A DNA stretch of 64,000 nucleotides, taken from positions 1 through 64,000 of the forward strand of contig CAUJSJ030000128.1 of assembly GCA_963422775.4 (NCBI GenBank), given 5' to 3'. Below are positions 63,978 through 64,000 of this stretch, piece after piece. Origin of the DNA: Pelomonas sp963422775 (GTDB lineage: Bacteria > Pseudomonadota > Gammaproteobacteria > Burkholderiales > Burkholderiaceae_C). The notes beneath the pieces were generated by a model. The model was not told where the DNA came from. It made no database searches and saw only the letters and a list, made by a program, of their open reading frames with translations. Position 1 is the stretch's first letter. Each line of letters begins with the position of its first letter. The position numbers and the translations under genes were made by a program.

Positions 63978-64000
63978 GCAAATTCCTTAGTCAGTTGGGG

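Overview
The window is a GC-rich, densely packed bacterial chromosome segment. Gene content, codon use and family resemblance point to a betaproteobacterium of the order Burkholderiales, probably near Roseateles, Mitsuaria or Rubrivivax. Supporting signs are three PEP-CTERM exported proteins, an OFA-type oxalate/formate transporter, a Burkholderiales-style aryl polyene locus, and an ATP synthase operon in the usual betaproteobacterial order. No tRNA, rRNA or CRISPR array was seen.

Layout. Positions 1-4147: a molybdopterin oxidoreductase, a 7Fe ferredoxin and an SDR protein (running off the left edge) form one minus-strand unit, divergent from a TetR regulator with a palindromic operator between them. 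4527-7444: a periplasmic Do-type protease and two unknown small genes. 7463-11258: a glutathione transferase, then a minus-strand operon (class II aldolase broken by a stop codon, BASS transporter, exported intradiol dioxygenase) divergent from a Crp/Fnr regulator. 11266-13545: a chemoreceptor and CheW. 13782-21040: a formate-dehydrogenase-like enzyme with a small winged-helix-like partner and an OFA transporter, divergent from an NtrC/NtrY-type two-component pair. 21132-26696: PEP-CTERM proteins, a predicted pseudokinase and an O-antigen-ligase-like membrane protein. 26700-28322: an OhrR-type MarR regulator and a secreted perhydrolase-like hydrolase under a perfect 20-bp palindrome. 28323-38598: Rep helicase, a frameshifted PhoD phosphatase, two exported proteins with a shared C-terminal tail, PriA, HemE, a hexose-6-phosphate mutarotase and a lipoprotein polysaccharide deacetylase.

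At 38595-41465 a serine hydrolase lipoprotein gene is split by a 1,647-bp IS110/IS1111-type element whose ends can be placed from subterminal inverted repeats and from restoration of the reading frame.

From 41462 to 59903 lies a nearly complete aryl polyene (APE) gene cluster: one convergent methyltransferase plus a 20-gene minus-strand operon with overlapping start and stop codons. It holds a KS-like chain-length factor, two ACPs, two ketosynthases, a ketoreductase, a FabZ-like dehydratase, an acyl-ACP ligase fused to a second hotdog dehydratase, an ammonia lyase, a thioesterase, two acyltransferases, a glycosyltransferase, LolA-like and MMPL transport proteins, a DUF3261 lipoprotein, and a phosphopantetheinyl transferase. 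Together these would make an aryl starter, extend it to a conjugated polyene, and attach and export it to the outer membrane. Two genes in it (a methyltransferase and the COG4648 membrane protein) carry single-base frameshifts in homopolymers, which may be real decay or sequencing error.

The right end (60005-63977) has an FHA protein with an apparently degenerate SpoIIE phosphatase domain and the atpG-atpD-atpC end of the F1Fo ATP synthase operon. I found no wholly unknown system. The most notable items are the APE cluster, the IS element with room for a bridge RNA, the predicted pseudokinase and pseudophosphatase, the paired exported proteins with a common tail and common upstream palindrome, and a palindromic repeat that forms the 3' end of a coding sequence.
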